In this document: positions 1-6,460 of the stretch, in pieces
How positions within the stretch are numbered: position 1 is the stretch's first letter
Layout of the letters: every line of letters starts with the position of its first letter
Assembly (NCBI GenBank): GCA_018399455.1
Contig: JAGYOT010000070.1
Coordinates: 1-7,973 of the forward strand
Direction: 5' to 3'
Length of the DNA: 7,973 nucleotides
Source of the DNA: Desulfobacterales bacterium
GTDB lineage: Bacteria; Desulfobacterota; Desulfobacteria; Desulfobacterales; Desulfosalsimonadaceae
Notes under the pieces: model-generated
What the model was told of the DNA's origin: nothing
Databases searched by the model: none
The model's input: only the letters and a program-made list of their open reading frames with translations
Made by a program: the position numbers and the translations under genes

Positions 1-1
1 G

Positions 2-598
2 GAGAACCAGGCTGCGGAATCTGCCGGCGATGCCGGAAGGAAAACCCGGCCTTCGAATTCGGACGGGGCGGAACCAGCCGTCCAATCATTGGTGCAGCAG
101 AGGATACCAGCGCCCCCCCCTGATACACAGCCTGCGATTCAAGAAAACCAACAGAACGTACAACCGGCTCAAACAGAGAACGTCGGTGATGATGCCGCCG
201 TTCCGGCTGAATCAAAGGCTAAAGCGTCTCTCCAGGCTGCTGCAAGGCCGAAAGCGCATGAAAAGCTTGTCGTTTATTTTTTGAATGAAGACTATGGACT
301 CACTCAGCGTTCCTTCGAAACGCTGGACCAGGCAAAGCGGCTTCTTAGAAACGAGCCCGGACTCAAGGCAAATGTGGTGGGCTACACGGATTCACGGGGT
401 GATCCGGCATATAATCGATACCTTTCCGGACTTCGGGCGAATATGGTGAAAAGCTACCTTATCGGAAACGGGGTGGAACCAAACCAGATCGACGCAAAAG
501 GGCTTGGCCCACAAAATCCGATGGCATCGAATCAGACCCTGGAAGGCCGGGCGCAGAACAGGCGGGTGGAGATCCTGTTTGATTATGATTCCAGGTAG
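2..598 (+). CDS. OmpA-family C-terminal (peptidoglycan-binding) domain protein, 5' partial
   Basis: The reading frame is open from the window's left edge, so only the last 198 residues are visible and the true start is upstream. Visible residues 1 to about 80 are a low-complexity linker rich in Pro, Gln, Ala and Glu. From about residue 85 to the end there is an OmpA-like domain: YTDSRG, then NRYLSGLRANMVKSYL, then EGRAQNRRVEI. In this family the Asp of the TD motif (codon 389-391) and the Arg of LSxxRA (codon 434-436) bind the diaminopimelate of peptidoglycan; both are present. The protein should therefore anchor something to the cell wall in the periplasm. What the missing N-terminus is (lipoprotein, barrel, motor stator or ATPase) cannot be said. 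A TTG at 89 could be read as a start, but the frame continues upstream with similar composition, so an internal start is unlikely. The domain call is firm; the specific role is unknown. Confidence 0.88.
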   Translation, partial: ENQAAESAGDAGRKTRPSNSDGAEPAVQSLVQQRIPAPPPDTQPAIQENQQNVQPAQTENVGDDAAVPAESKAKASLQAAARPKAHEKLVVYFLNEDYGLTQRSFETLDQAKRLLRNEPGLKANVVGYTDSRGDPAYNRYLSGLRANMVKSYLIGNGVEPNQIDAKGLGPQNPMASNQTLEGRAQNRRVEILFDYDSR

Positions 599-742
599 CG
601 CCCTTCCGGAATTGTAACCTTTGTTCCGGTCAAAGCCCGTCGGGAGATTTAGCCGGGACGTATTTGATATATTTTAGTGATTGCGGCAAGGAAGGTTAAA
701 TCCGACACGGAAGCAGAGACTGATGACAGATGTTTTGCCTGT

Positions 743-775
743 ATCGCCAACTTAAACCTGCATCGCCAAATTAAA
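743..775 (+). repeat. Short near-perfect direct repeat before the acyl-CoA synthetase
   Basis: ATCGCCAACTTAAA (743-756) recurs as ATCGCCAAATTAAA (762-775), 13 of 14 bases identical, with a 19-bp period. It ends ten bases before the Shine-Dalgarno of the gene at 798, so it lies in the leader or promoter-proximal region. It could be a tandem protein-binding site or a small duplication. The rest of the 199-bp gap 599-797 holds a weak inverted repeat CCGGAA/TTCCGG soon after the OmpA-domain stop. I see no convincing promoter there: TATATT at 668-673 has no acceptable -35. Confidence 0.35.
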
Positions 776-784
776 AAGGATAAA

Positions 785-791
785 AAGGAGG
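785..791 (+). promoter_or_regulatory. Strong ribosome binding site for the 798 gene
   Basis: AAGGAGG matches the anti-Shine-Dalgarno closely and lies six bases before the ATG at 798. This fixes that start and suggests efficient translation. Confidence 0.85.
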
Positions 792-797
792 TTAACC

Positions 798-2381
798 ATG
801 ACAGTCTACTCCGACACTCGGCTCGTTTGGGAAGCCCTTGAATCAGCTGCCACTTCTTACAGTGACCAAATTGCTTATGTTTTTCAGGGACAGGAAATCA
901 CTTTCAGGGATGTGTCCGAGGCTGCAGATCATGTCGCCTGCGGGCTTCTCGACCTGGGTTTTGAGAAGGGCGATCGTATTGGCATCATCGGATTGAACCA
1001 GCCGGAATGGCTCTATACCTATTTTGCCGCAGCCAAAATCGGTGCCGTGGTGGTGGGCCTGAACGTGCGATACCGGGAAACGGAGCTGGACTATATTATC
1101 AATCACAGCCAATCCCGTGCGATTCTGACCCTTCCGGAACTGGGAGATATGGATTACGTTGAATTTTTTGATTCCTTCCGCGAAAGAATCCCTTCGGTAA
1201 AGGATTTTATCTTTCTCGGGCCAGGGGGGTTCTCCGGCAGCACGAAATTTTCAGCTCTCCTTGAAACCCCGGTTGACAAGGACCGGCTGAATCGGGCAAA
1301 AAACGCCGTCACGCCGGAGGATCTTATTATTATCATCTACACCTCCGGTACAACGGGTCAGCCTAAGGGAGCCGCCATTTCGCACAAGAGTCAGCTTGCA
1401 TCGGCCAGGGCCCAGGCCGAGCACACCCGCGCCAGCGCCGCGGATCTCTTCCCCCTGGCCCTTCCATTTAACCATGTGGGTGGAATCACCTGCGGTGTGT
1501 TGACCAATCTCCTGGCCGGCGGCACCTGCATTCTCATACCCGTTTTCAATCCGCCTGCCATTGTTGAAGCCATGAAAACTTATAAAAACACGATCGCTGT
1601 GGGCGTACCCACCATGCACAGCCTGCTACTGATGGACCAGGGGTTCAAGACAGTCAATACAGACACCATCCGGCTGGTCATAACCGGCGGCTCAAACGCC
1701 GAACCGGCCCTTCTCGAACGCCTGCATGCAAGCTATCCCAACGCGACGGTCATGAACCTCTATGGACTCTCCGAGTCCTCCGGCGCAGTGGTCCTCTCGC
1801 CCTGGGAAAGCGATTTCGACCATACCGTTAAATCCATCGGAAAACCGATCGGGGATTTCCAGGTCAAGGTGGTGGATGAATCCGGAAATACCCTTCCTCC
1901 CAAGGAAACCGGTGAAATTTGTTTTAAGGGCGGTGCCATTGTCTCCGGCTACTTTTGCATGCCTGAGGAGACAAAAGCCGCGTTTGATGCTCAGGGCTGG
2001 CTAAAGACCGGAGATATGGGCTACCTCGACGAAGACGGCTATATTATTCTGATGGGCCGCAAAAAAGAGATGTTTATCCAGGGGGGCTTCAATGTATATC
2101 CGGTGGAAGTGGAAAATCTTCTCACCAAGCACCCCAAGCTCGCCATGGCAGCCGGTATCGGCGTTCCCGACTCCGTTTTGGGAGAGGTGGGTCGCTACTA
2201 CATTGTCCCGCAACCCGGTGAAACCCCGACCGAGCAGGAAATCAAAGACTATTGCAGAAAGCATTTGGCGGATTATAAGGTGCCCAGGCAGATTGTTTTT
2301 AAATCTGAACTGCCGCTCACGCCGGTGGGCAAGATTATGAAGAGCAAGCTGAAAGAGACATATGAGCAGGCCGGTTCATGA
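798..2381 (+). CDS. AMP-dependent acyl-CoA synthetase (ANL superfamily)
   Basis: A complete 527-residue class I adenylate-forming enzyme, normal length for the family. It should activate a carboxylic acid to an acyl-AMP and then to acyl-CoA in the cytoplasm. Core motifs appear in order: P-loop YTSGTTGQPKG at residues 181-191, YGLSESSG (A5, with the Mg-linked Glu) at 322-329, KTGD around 403-406, the hinge region GRKKEMFIQGG from 420, and PVGKIMKSK near 509-517 with the C-terminal catalytic Lys at 512. All expected catalytic residues are present, so it is probably active. Substrate is not readable; relatives include medium/long-chain fatty acid and alicyclic or aromatic acid ligases. It stands alone on this strand between two envelope-protein genes, about 200 bp from each, so it is probably its own transcription unit. 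The ATG at 798 is supported by AAGGAGG six bases upstream. Confidence 0.93.
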   Translation: MTVYSDTRLVWEALESAATSYSDQIAYVFQGQEITFRDVSEAADHVACGLLDLGFEKGDRIGIIGLNQPEWLYTYFAAAKIGAVVVGLNVRYRETELDYIINHSQSRAILTLPELGDMDYVEFFDSFRERIPSVKDFIFLGPGGFSGSTKFSALLETPVDKDRLNRAKNAVTPEDLIIIIYTSGTTGQPKGAAISHKSQLASARAQAEHTRASAADLFPLALPFNHVGGITCGVLTNLLAGGTCILIPVFNPPAIVEAMKTYKNTIAVGVPTMHSLLLMDQGFKTVNTDTIRLVITGGSNAEPALLERLHASYPNATVMNLYGLSESSGAVVLSPWESDFDHTVKSIGKPIGDFQVKVVDESGNTLPPKETGEICFKGGAIVSGYFCMPEETKAAFDAQGWLKTGDMGYLDEDGYIILMGRKKEMFIQGGFNVYPVEVENLLTKHPKLAMAAGIGVPDSVLGEVGRYYIVPQPGETPTEQEIKDYCRKHLADYKVPRQIVFKSELPLTPVGKIMKSKLKETYEQAGS

Positions 2382-2398
2382 ATTCCCCGGGGCTGCTC
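2364..2398 (+). terminator. Stem-loop straddling the synthetase stop codon
   Basis: GAGCAG (2364-2369) pairs with CTGCTC (2393-2398), and CCGG (2371-2374) pairs with CCGG (2387-2390) inside it; the TGA stop at 2379-2381 lies in the loop. The stem is GC-rich and sits where a terminator would be expected. No T-run follows (AAATACC), so intrinsic termination is doubtful. It may instead protect the mRNA 3' end. Confidence 0.3.
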
Positions 2399-2420
2399 AA
2401 ATACCGCTCATTGTTTATCA

Positions 2421-2458
2421 CCTCAGGATGTGAATTGTCCCTCAGGATGTGAATTGTA
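2421..2458 (+). repeat. Perfect tandem repeat, 19-bp period, next to a promoter
   Basis: CCTCAGGATGTGAATTGT occurs at 2421-2438 and again, identical, at 2440-2457. The second copy ends directly before the -35 hexamer at 2459. Two identical head-to-tail 18-mers there look like a tandem activator site, though a slippage duplication is also possible. Confidence 0.75.
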
Positions 2459-2486
2459 TTGATAAGGCAGGTAAAGCGGTTATATT
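2459..2486 (+). promoter_or_regulatory. Predicted sigma-70-type promoter for the 2626 gene
   Basis: TTGATA (2459-2464) and TATATT (2481-2486) each match the consensus -35 and -10 at five of six bases, with a 16-bp spacer. Transcription would start near 2493, leaving a leader of about 130 nt before the ATG at 2626. The leader holds a short GAGC/GCTC hairpin candidate near 2535-2552 and an A-rich stretch before the start. Confidence 0.5.
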
Positions 2487-2625
2487 TTATTTGTAAGCAG
2501 TATAGGACCTTGGGGCGGCAAAAACGGCTGCTTGAGCTTTTGCTGCAGCTCGTCGGTCCCTTTGCTGAGTAATTGGAAAAGACGCCAAAAAGAAAATTAA
2601 AAATTTTTTGAAAAGGAAAAACAAG

Positions 2626-3225
2626 ATGAGTAAGTTTTTTACCTTATTTCCATTGATTGTTTTTTTGACGGTTTCACTGATTGTTGTTCCCGGGGCGTTT
2701 GCAGACAGCAACTCTCCCAAGGAGGAGACAGCCCCGGATATTGCGGAAACCCGTCCTTTTCAGGCGAGTTTGACGCCGGATATGGCCATACAGGATCGCA
2801 ACGTCGTGATTGAGGGCCTGACGCTGAATATCTGGGGCGAAAATCCGCAGAGAGCTTTGTCGCTGGGCTTTGTGAACGGGAGTATCCGCAATAGCAGCGG
2901 TTTCAGCTGGGGCGTGGTGCTTAACTATGCCAATAGTTACAGGGGGGTTCACTGGGCGTGTGTAAATTATACCAAAAACGAATTTATAGGCTGGCAGGGG
3001 GGCTTGATTAACTACACCAATCAACATTTCGAGGGTTTTCAAAGCGGCCTGGTAAACTACGCCCGCCAGATGAGCGGCTTCCAGTTGGGAGTGCTGAATT
3101 TTGCTGAGGCTTCAGAAGACGGTGCCCAGCTTGGACTTCTTAACGTAATTAGTGAGAATAAATGGTTCAGCGAATTCCCATATTCTGTTGCGCCGGCGAT
3201 GATTTTTTTTAACTGGCGTTTTTAA
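2626..3225 (+). CDS. Secreted GxxG(L/V)xN-repeat protein, LA_2272-like surface-repeat type
   Basis: A 199-residue exported protein. Residues 1-26 form a classic Sec signal peptide: a basic Lys, a hydrophobic core of about 18 residues, and AFA before a likely cut at Asp27. Residues 27-75 are a polar linker. From about 78 to 174 there are five or six imperfect repeats of about 18-22 residues with the pattern G(F/W)xxG(L/V)(L/I)N(Y/F), for example GWQGGLINY, GFQSGLVNY, GFQLGVLNF and GAQLGLLNV. The chain ends in the aromatic NWRF, as outer-membrane proteins often do. The pattern resembles the surface-repeat family known from Leptospira (LA_2272 type); this is recognition from memory. Function is unknown; an outer-membrane or surface location is inferred. 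An in-frame TTG at 2608 is possible, but AAGGA at 2613-2617 fits the ATG at 2626 and gives a cleaner signal peptide. Confidence 0.8.
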   Translation: MSKFFTLFPLIVFLTVSLIVVPGAFADSNSPKEETAPDIAETRPFQASLTPDMAIQDRNVVIEGLTLNIWGENPQRALSLGFVNGSIRNSSGFSWGVVLNYANSYRGVHWACVNYTKNEFIGWQGGLINYTNQHFEGFQSGLVNYARQMSGFQLGVLNFAEASEDGAQLGLLNVISENKWFSEFPYSVAPAMIFFNWRF

Positions 3226-3229
3226 ATTT

Positions 3230-3414
3230 GATGCACTCGTAAAAACTCAGCTTGGGATGGCAAAGTAAAAAGTTCAAGCCCAATTTAAGATCAGAGGGCG
3301 TCGCAAATCCTGGGGAATGCAGCGTACCCTCCCGGGGGACAGGCTTAAGCCTGTCCCCTTTCAGAGTAGAGGGCTGCAGCGCAACGCAGATATTGGACTT
3401 TTTGTGAAGCCATC
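3230..3414. repeat. MITE-like imperfect inverted-repeat element between convergent genes
   Basis: The ends are imperfect inverted repeats: GATG...AAAAACTCA at 3230-3249 against the complement of 3395-3414, 13 of 20 positions agreeing, with GATG and AAAAA both conserved. AAAAAGTTCAA (3267-3277) also resembles the right arm. The centre holds the nested hairpin listed separately. It fills nearly all of the gap between the 2626 and 3428 genes and has no coding capacity that I can support. From memory, similar dispersed segments are common in Desulfobacterota genomes; copy number here cannot be tested. Confidence 0.4.
3318..3378. repeat. REP-like nested hairpin, copy 1 (GGGGACAG core)
   Basis: The inner stem is a perfect 24-nt palindrome at 3335-3358, GGGGACAGGCTT followed by its complement, then TTTC. 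An outer stem surrounds it: TGCAG (3318-3322) pairs with CTGCA (3374-3378) and CCCTC (3327-3331) with GAGGG (3369-3373). It lies between the convergent stops at 3225 and 3428 and may end transcription from both sides, although the T-run is only three bases. A second element of the same design is at 7032-7093. Confidence 0.7.
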
Positions 3415-3427
3415 ATTTTTTGCATCT

Positions 3428-4663
3428 CTATTTTTCGTCCAGCATACCAAGCGCCTCTTCCTTTAATGTCGATTTGTTGATTTTGCCGTTTGGCAAAAGG
3501 GGCAGACCGGAGCGTATGAAGAATTTCTTGGGCACCTTGTAGTTGGCGAGTTTCTCGCGGCATATGGCCTCCACGGATTCTTCAGTGGTCTCTTTTCCGG
3601 GCTGCAGCATGATATAAGCCCAGCCTACCTCCTGGTATACTTCATCCGGAACAGCAATGACAGCTGCGAAAAGTACCGCAGGGTCAAGCTCTATAACCTC
3701 CTCCACCTCTCTTGGATATACGTTTTCTCCCCCTGATTTGAACATCTCCGAGGTCCGGCCGGTTATGTGGATATAGCCGCGCTCATCCTTATAGGCCAGG
3801 TCGCCGGTGTAATACCAGCCTTCTCTGTCCAGAACCTTCCCCGTCTGTTCAGGCATATTCCAGTATCGTGAAAACATGAAAGGCCCGCGAACAGCAATTT
3901 CTCCAATCTGGAAATCCTCCATCTCCCGGCGGCTGTCGTCCACGATTTTCAGCTCAAATGGCTCCGCGATCCTGCCGGCGGTGTGGAGCAGGGTGCTAAT
4001 GTCGTCATCCTTTTCCGTATAAGTTACAAACCCGCACACCTCGGTGCTGCCGTAACCTGTTAGAAGTTTGGATCCTGTTTTGCTGCAGATGCCTGAAAGA
4101 ACGTTTACCATCAATTCGGGTGCTGCAGAGCCCGCCCATGCAAACGCCTCAACATTGGTGAAGTCCGCCTCCTGGAATTCCTTCGTCTGAAACTCCATCA
4201 AAAACATGGCCGGCGCATCAGGGAGTTCGGTATAGCCGATTTCAGCAATTTCTCTTATGGTTCCGCCTCCGCTTTCAATCAGTCTGATCACCGGCAGTCT
4301 GAAGGCTCTTGCCATCTTGGAGAAATACCGGCCTTTAATCTTATATAAACGGCCCACCGAAGCGCCTTTTATGGTGTAGTCGTCGCCATGTATCGCGACC
4401 CTTTTACCATCAATCCTTGCAATTCCCATAACGAAAGGGCAGGGGACCAAACCGACGAGCTTGTCCGGTTGATGGTTGTCATAAGTTGAAGCCCCGGTAA
4501 GAATGCCCCGCTCCAGAAAAGAATGGTTATCAATCAGCTTGTTTATTCTCTCCCGGACGGTCATCATTCCTTTTTTGTGCTGTTTTTCAATATTTTGCTT
4601 CCCGCCCATCATATAAGCGATGGTTTTTCGTCTTTCCAGCTCTTCCACTTCAGCCCGCCACAT
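3428..4663 (-). CDS. Chimeric ORF: carboxyltransferase N-terminus fused to acyl-CoA synthetase C-terminal half
   Basis: An uninterrupted 411-codon ORF made of parts of two unrelated enzymes. Residues 1 to about 148 read as the start of a biotin-dependent acyl-CoA carboxylase carboxyltransferase: EVEELERRK, MGGKQNIEKQHKKG, TVRERI, IDGKRVAIHGDDYTIKG, and an ESGGG loop. From about residue 150 (APAMFLMEFQ) to the end it reads as the later half of an ANL acyl-CoA synthetase: YGSTEVCG at 204-211, YYTGD at 284-288, GRTSEMFKSGGENVYP from 302, and PNGKINKS with the catalytic Lys at 394. The ligase P-loop half is absent, as is the rest of the carboxyltransferase (normally about 500 residues), so neither activity is expected to be intact. 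The junction lies near 4210-4225. It starts 47 bp after the PaaK-like gene's stop on the same strand, with only a weak GGGG ribosome site. An in-frame deletion remnant, a true fusion, or an assembly error are all possible. Confidence 0.85.
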   Translation of the reverse strand: MWRAEVEELERRKTIAYMMGGKQNIEKQHKKGMMTVRERINKLIDNHSFLERGILTGASTYDNHQPDKLVGLVPCPFVMGIARIDGKRVAIHGDDYTIKGASVGRLYKIKGRYFSKMARAFRLPVIRLIESGGGTIREIAEIGYTELPDAPAMFLMEFQTKEFQEADFTNVEAFAWAGSAAPELMVNVLSGICSKTGSKLLTGYGSTEVCGFVTYTEKDDDISTLLHTAGRIAEPFELKIVDDSRREMEDFQIGEIAVRGPFMFSRYWNMPEQTGKVLDREGWYYTGDLAYKDERGYIHITGRTSEMFKSGGENVYPREVEEVIELDPAVLFAAVIAVPDEVYQEVGWAYIMLQPGKETTEESVEAICREKLANYKVPKKFFIRSGLPLLPNGKINKSTLKEEALGMLDEK

Positions 4664-4710
4664 TTAGTACCCCGCAATGAGTTAACAACCGGTTTTCGGA
4701 AACTCTTATT

Positions 4711-6087
4711 TTACGATTCGTAACGCTTCTCAAACAGAGGAGCTTTCCCCGTGGTGGTCTCCAGACTGCCTTCCGGAACAAATTCAATTTCCGGGGTTAC
4801 TTTAAGCGACGAATGCATCTTTGCCTTTATCTCCTTGTCCAGCTCTTTGAGCTGGTGTTTTTCCAAAGAGGCGCTGAACACGACCTTCATTTTAAGCGGC
4901 GGCGTGACCCGGGGCGGTTTTTCAGTTAAAACAATGCGCATTTCACCGGTAAGTTTTGGATAAAAGGCGGCAATGATATCTTTTATGGCAGCCGGATAAA
5001 CATTGACGCCTTTTACGATCAGCATGTCATCGGCTCTGCCGACGATCTTGAACCGGATGCCGGGGACACCGCATTTGCAGGTTTCAGTAAATACCTGCAG
5101 CACATCGCCGTAAGCGTAACGGATAAACGGGCAGGATTCGCGCTCAAGATCGGTCATCACACCCTCGCCGATGGCTCCGTCCTCAACGGGTATGGACTCT
5201 TTTGTGATCGGATCAACAAGATCCTGCGGCCATAGCGTGATATCCGGGTCAACATGGTGCATTCCCTGAAACTCATCCATATCGCAGGATACACTGTTGC
5301 CGCGGGAGGTGGGTCCGAGCGCGTCATACCATCTTATACCCCAGGCATTCTCAACAAGTTTTTTGACCTCCGGCAGCCCGATCCCCGGCTCTCCTGTTGT
5401 GAGCAGTTTTTTAAAGCCCAGGGCATTAACTTCTTTACCTGTAATTTCAGGGGCTTTTTTGATCAGATATTGGGCGAAGGACGGGGTGCAGAACATCACC
5501 GTGGGTTTCGTGGACTTTGCAATATTGAGCATAAACTCCGCCCCCCTTTCCACCCCGGTTTCAACCAGTTGTGCGCCTATCCCGCAATCCCTGAAAAAGT
5601 CGGCAATAATGCCGCCGGCATAAATCCCTAAATTTAAGCCGTATAGGAGTACGTCATGAGATCTGACCCCGGCACGCCAGAGCATTCTGGCCAAAGCCTC
5701 TTTCCATAGATTCGCGTCGTGTTTTGTAAATGTGTAGGAGTAGGTCGGTATGCCTGTGGTGCCCGTGGTCGTTCTGGCATCAATTAAGGACTCAACGGCT
5801 GCGCAGAGATGCATGCCGTAAGGATGGCCGCACTTTTCTTCTGACTCCATGCGGGATTGCCTTTCATCTTCCTTGTTCCTGAAAAAAACAGGCAGCTTTC
5901 GAAAATCCGACCAGGTCTTAATGTCCTGCGGTTTCGCCCCTGCATCATCAAACTTTTTTTTGTAGAGTTCTGAATTTTCATAACAATAGGCAAGCTGCGT
6001 TTTTAGCTTCTGCATTTGCAGATCGTGCAGTTTTTCAGGCGGCAGGGTTTCCATTTCCATGTTCCAAAAAGGTCTTTCATCCGTCAT
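4711..6087 (-). CDS. PaaK-type (phenylacetate-CoA ligase/F390 synthetase family) adenylate-forming enzyme, divergent
   Basis: 458 residues, close to the usual PaaK length of about 430-450. It should belong to the cytoplasmic enzymes that join aryl or short acyl acids to CoA through an adenylate. Visible motifs: P-loop TTTGTTGIPT at 106-115, PFIRYAYGD at 320-328, CKCG at 337-340, GRADDMLIVKGVNVYP at 350-365, and a C-terminal TTTGKAPL with Lys448. Two positions are odd. The P-loop Lys of SGTTGKPT is Ile113, and where PaaK proteins have YGxSE the sequence is YDALGPTSRG (254-263), so the Mg-linked Glu is not visible. The enzyme may use another substrate or be impaired. AGAGGAG lies six bases before the ATG at 6087, supporting that start. 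It is the first gene of the minus-strand operon; the chimeric ORF follows after 47 bp. Fold assignment is firm, substrate unknown. Confidence 0.87.
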   Translation of the reverse strand: MTDERPFWNMEMETLPPEKLHDLQMQKLKTQLAYCYENSELYKKKFDDAGAKPQDIKTWSDFRKLPVFFRNKEDERQSRMESEEKCGHPYGMHLCAAVESLIDARTTTGTTGIPTYSYTFTKHDANLWKEALARMLWRAGVRSHDVLLYGLNLGIYAGGIIADFFRDCGIGAQLVETGVERGAEFMLNIAKSTKPTVMFCTPSFAQYLIKKAPEITGKEVNALGFKKLLTTGEPGIGLPEVKKLVENAWGIRWYDALGPTSRGNSVSCDMDEFQGMHHVDPDITLWPQDLVDPITKESIPVEDGAIGEGVMTDLERESCPFIRYAYGDVLQVFTETCKCGVPGIRFKIVGRADDMLIVKGVNVYPAAIKDIIAAFYPKLTGEMRIVLTEKPPRVTPPLKMKVVFSASLEKHQLKELDKEIKAKMHSSLKVTPEIEFVPEGSLETTTGKAPLFEKRYES

Positions 6088-6150
6088 GCTTTTCTCCTCT
6101 CATCCATAAAAAGTTGGATTGTCCGCTGGTTCCCGAACTGCCATAGCCTA

Positions 6151-6170
6151 TGCCCCTGAATCCCGGGGCA
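6151..6170 (-). other. Hairpin in the ligase operon leader
   Basis: TGCCCC (6151-6156) and GGGGCA (6165-6170) form a six-pair GC-rich stem with an eight-base loop, about 65 bases upstream of the ATG at 6087. It is too far away to hide the ribosome site directly and has no T-run. It could stabilise the leader or cause a pause. Confidence 0.3.
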
Positions 6171-6362
6171 GGTCTCAACCGTTGCCGGTGGCTGTTCGGG
6201 CCGATACAGAAGTGGCTGCCTTTGGCGCTTTAGAAAAAACAGCAACATATTCAATGCATTGCACTTTTTCATGAGATGCCGGCATCCCTTGGATTCCAAA
6301 TGCCGGATTTATCCGCTTGACTTTTTGTCATCATCAATTTAAATTTAACTCATTAATGTCGA

Positions 6363-6407
6363 TTAAATAAATTAAACGACGTTAAGTTGTCAATATGTTT
6401 TTGATGG
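6363..6407. promoter_or_regulatory. Conserved operator block, copy A (candidate TetR-regulator site)
   Basis: This 45-bp block matches 7138-7182 at 40 of 45 positions; the shared parts include TTAAATAAATTAAAC at the left, TTGTCAA in the middle and ATGTTTTTGATGG at the right. It contains TAAAC-GAC-GTTAA (6373-6385), an imperfect version of the perfect TAAAC-ATC-GTTTA dyad in copy B. Small dyads of this kind overlapping promoters are typical TetR-family operators. Copy A serves the divergent space between the ligase operon and the VOC gene. A plus-strand -35 TTGTCA (6387-6392) also lies in the block, but the best -10 (CATAAC, 6412-6417) is 19 bp away and weak. Confidence 0.6.
6366..6393 (-). 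promoter_or_regulatory. Predicted minus-strand promoter for the ligase operon
   Basis: Read on the minus strand, TTGACA (complement of 6388-6393) is a perfect -35. TTTATT (complement of 6366-6371) is a four-of-six -10 after a 16-bp spacer. The candidate operator at 6373-6385 lies exactly in the spacer, where a bound repressor would block polymerase. Predicted start is near 6358, giving a leader of about 270 nt. Confidence 0.42.
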
Positions 6408-6412
6408 CCAGC

Positions 6413-6429
6413 ATAACAGGCCCTGTTAT
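6413..6429. repeat. Perfect 8-bp-arm palindrome in the divergent region
   Basis: ATAACAGG (6413-6420) and CCTGTTAT (6422-6429) are exact inverted repeats around one C. TGGCCA, itself palindromic, flanks them at 6405-6410 and 6434-6439. It overlaps or follows the plus-strand promoter region of copy A, so it could be a second operator or an RNA hairpin at the 5' end of the VOC transcript. Confidence 0.45.
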
Positions 6430-6460
6430 TTCATGGCCAGGATCAAACGAGGAGGCATCA

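Noticed and set aside
30..284. 84-codon plus-strand frame in the first 300 bases
   Set aside because: It overlaps the linker of the OmpA-domain gene in another frame, is full of Arg and Pro, and shows no domain.
668..673. TATATT as -10 of a promoter for the 798 gene
   Set aside because: No sequence resembling TTGACA lies 15-19 bp upstream, so I do not call a promoter.
843..1619. Several minus-strand frames of 60-122 codons inside the acyl-CoA synthetase
   Set aside because: They are antisense shadows of a clear ANL gene with all motifs; none has a ribosome site or a family signature.
2608..2610. TTG as start of the secreted repeat protein
   Set aside because: It would add six residues, several of them basic, before the signal peptide; ATG 2626 has a better ribosome site and a cleaner signal peptide.
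6084..6299. 71-codon minus-strand frame overlapping the PaaK-like start by ATGA
   Set aside because: No ribosome site before its ATG, no recognisable domain and uneven composition. The overlap looks like coupling, but the PaaK-like gene has its own strong AGAGGAG. Probably leader sequence.
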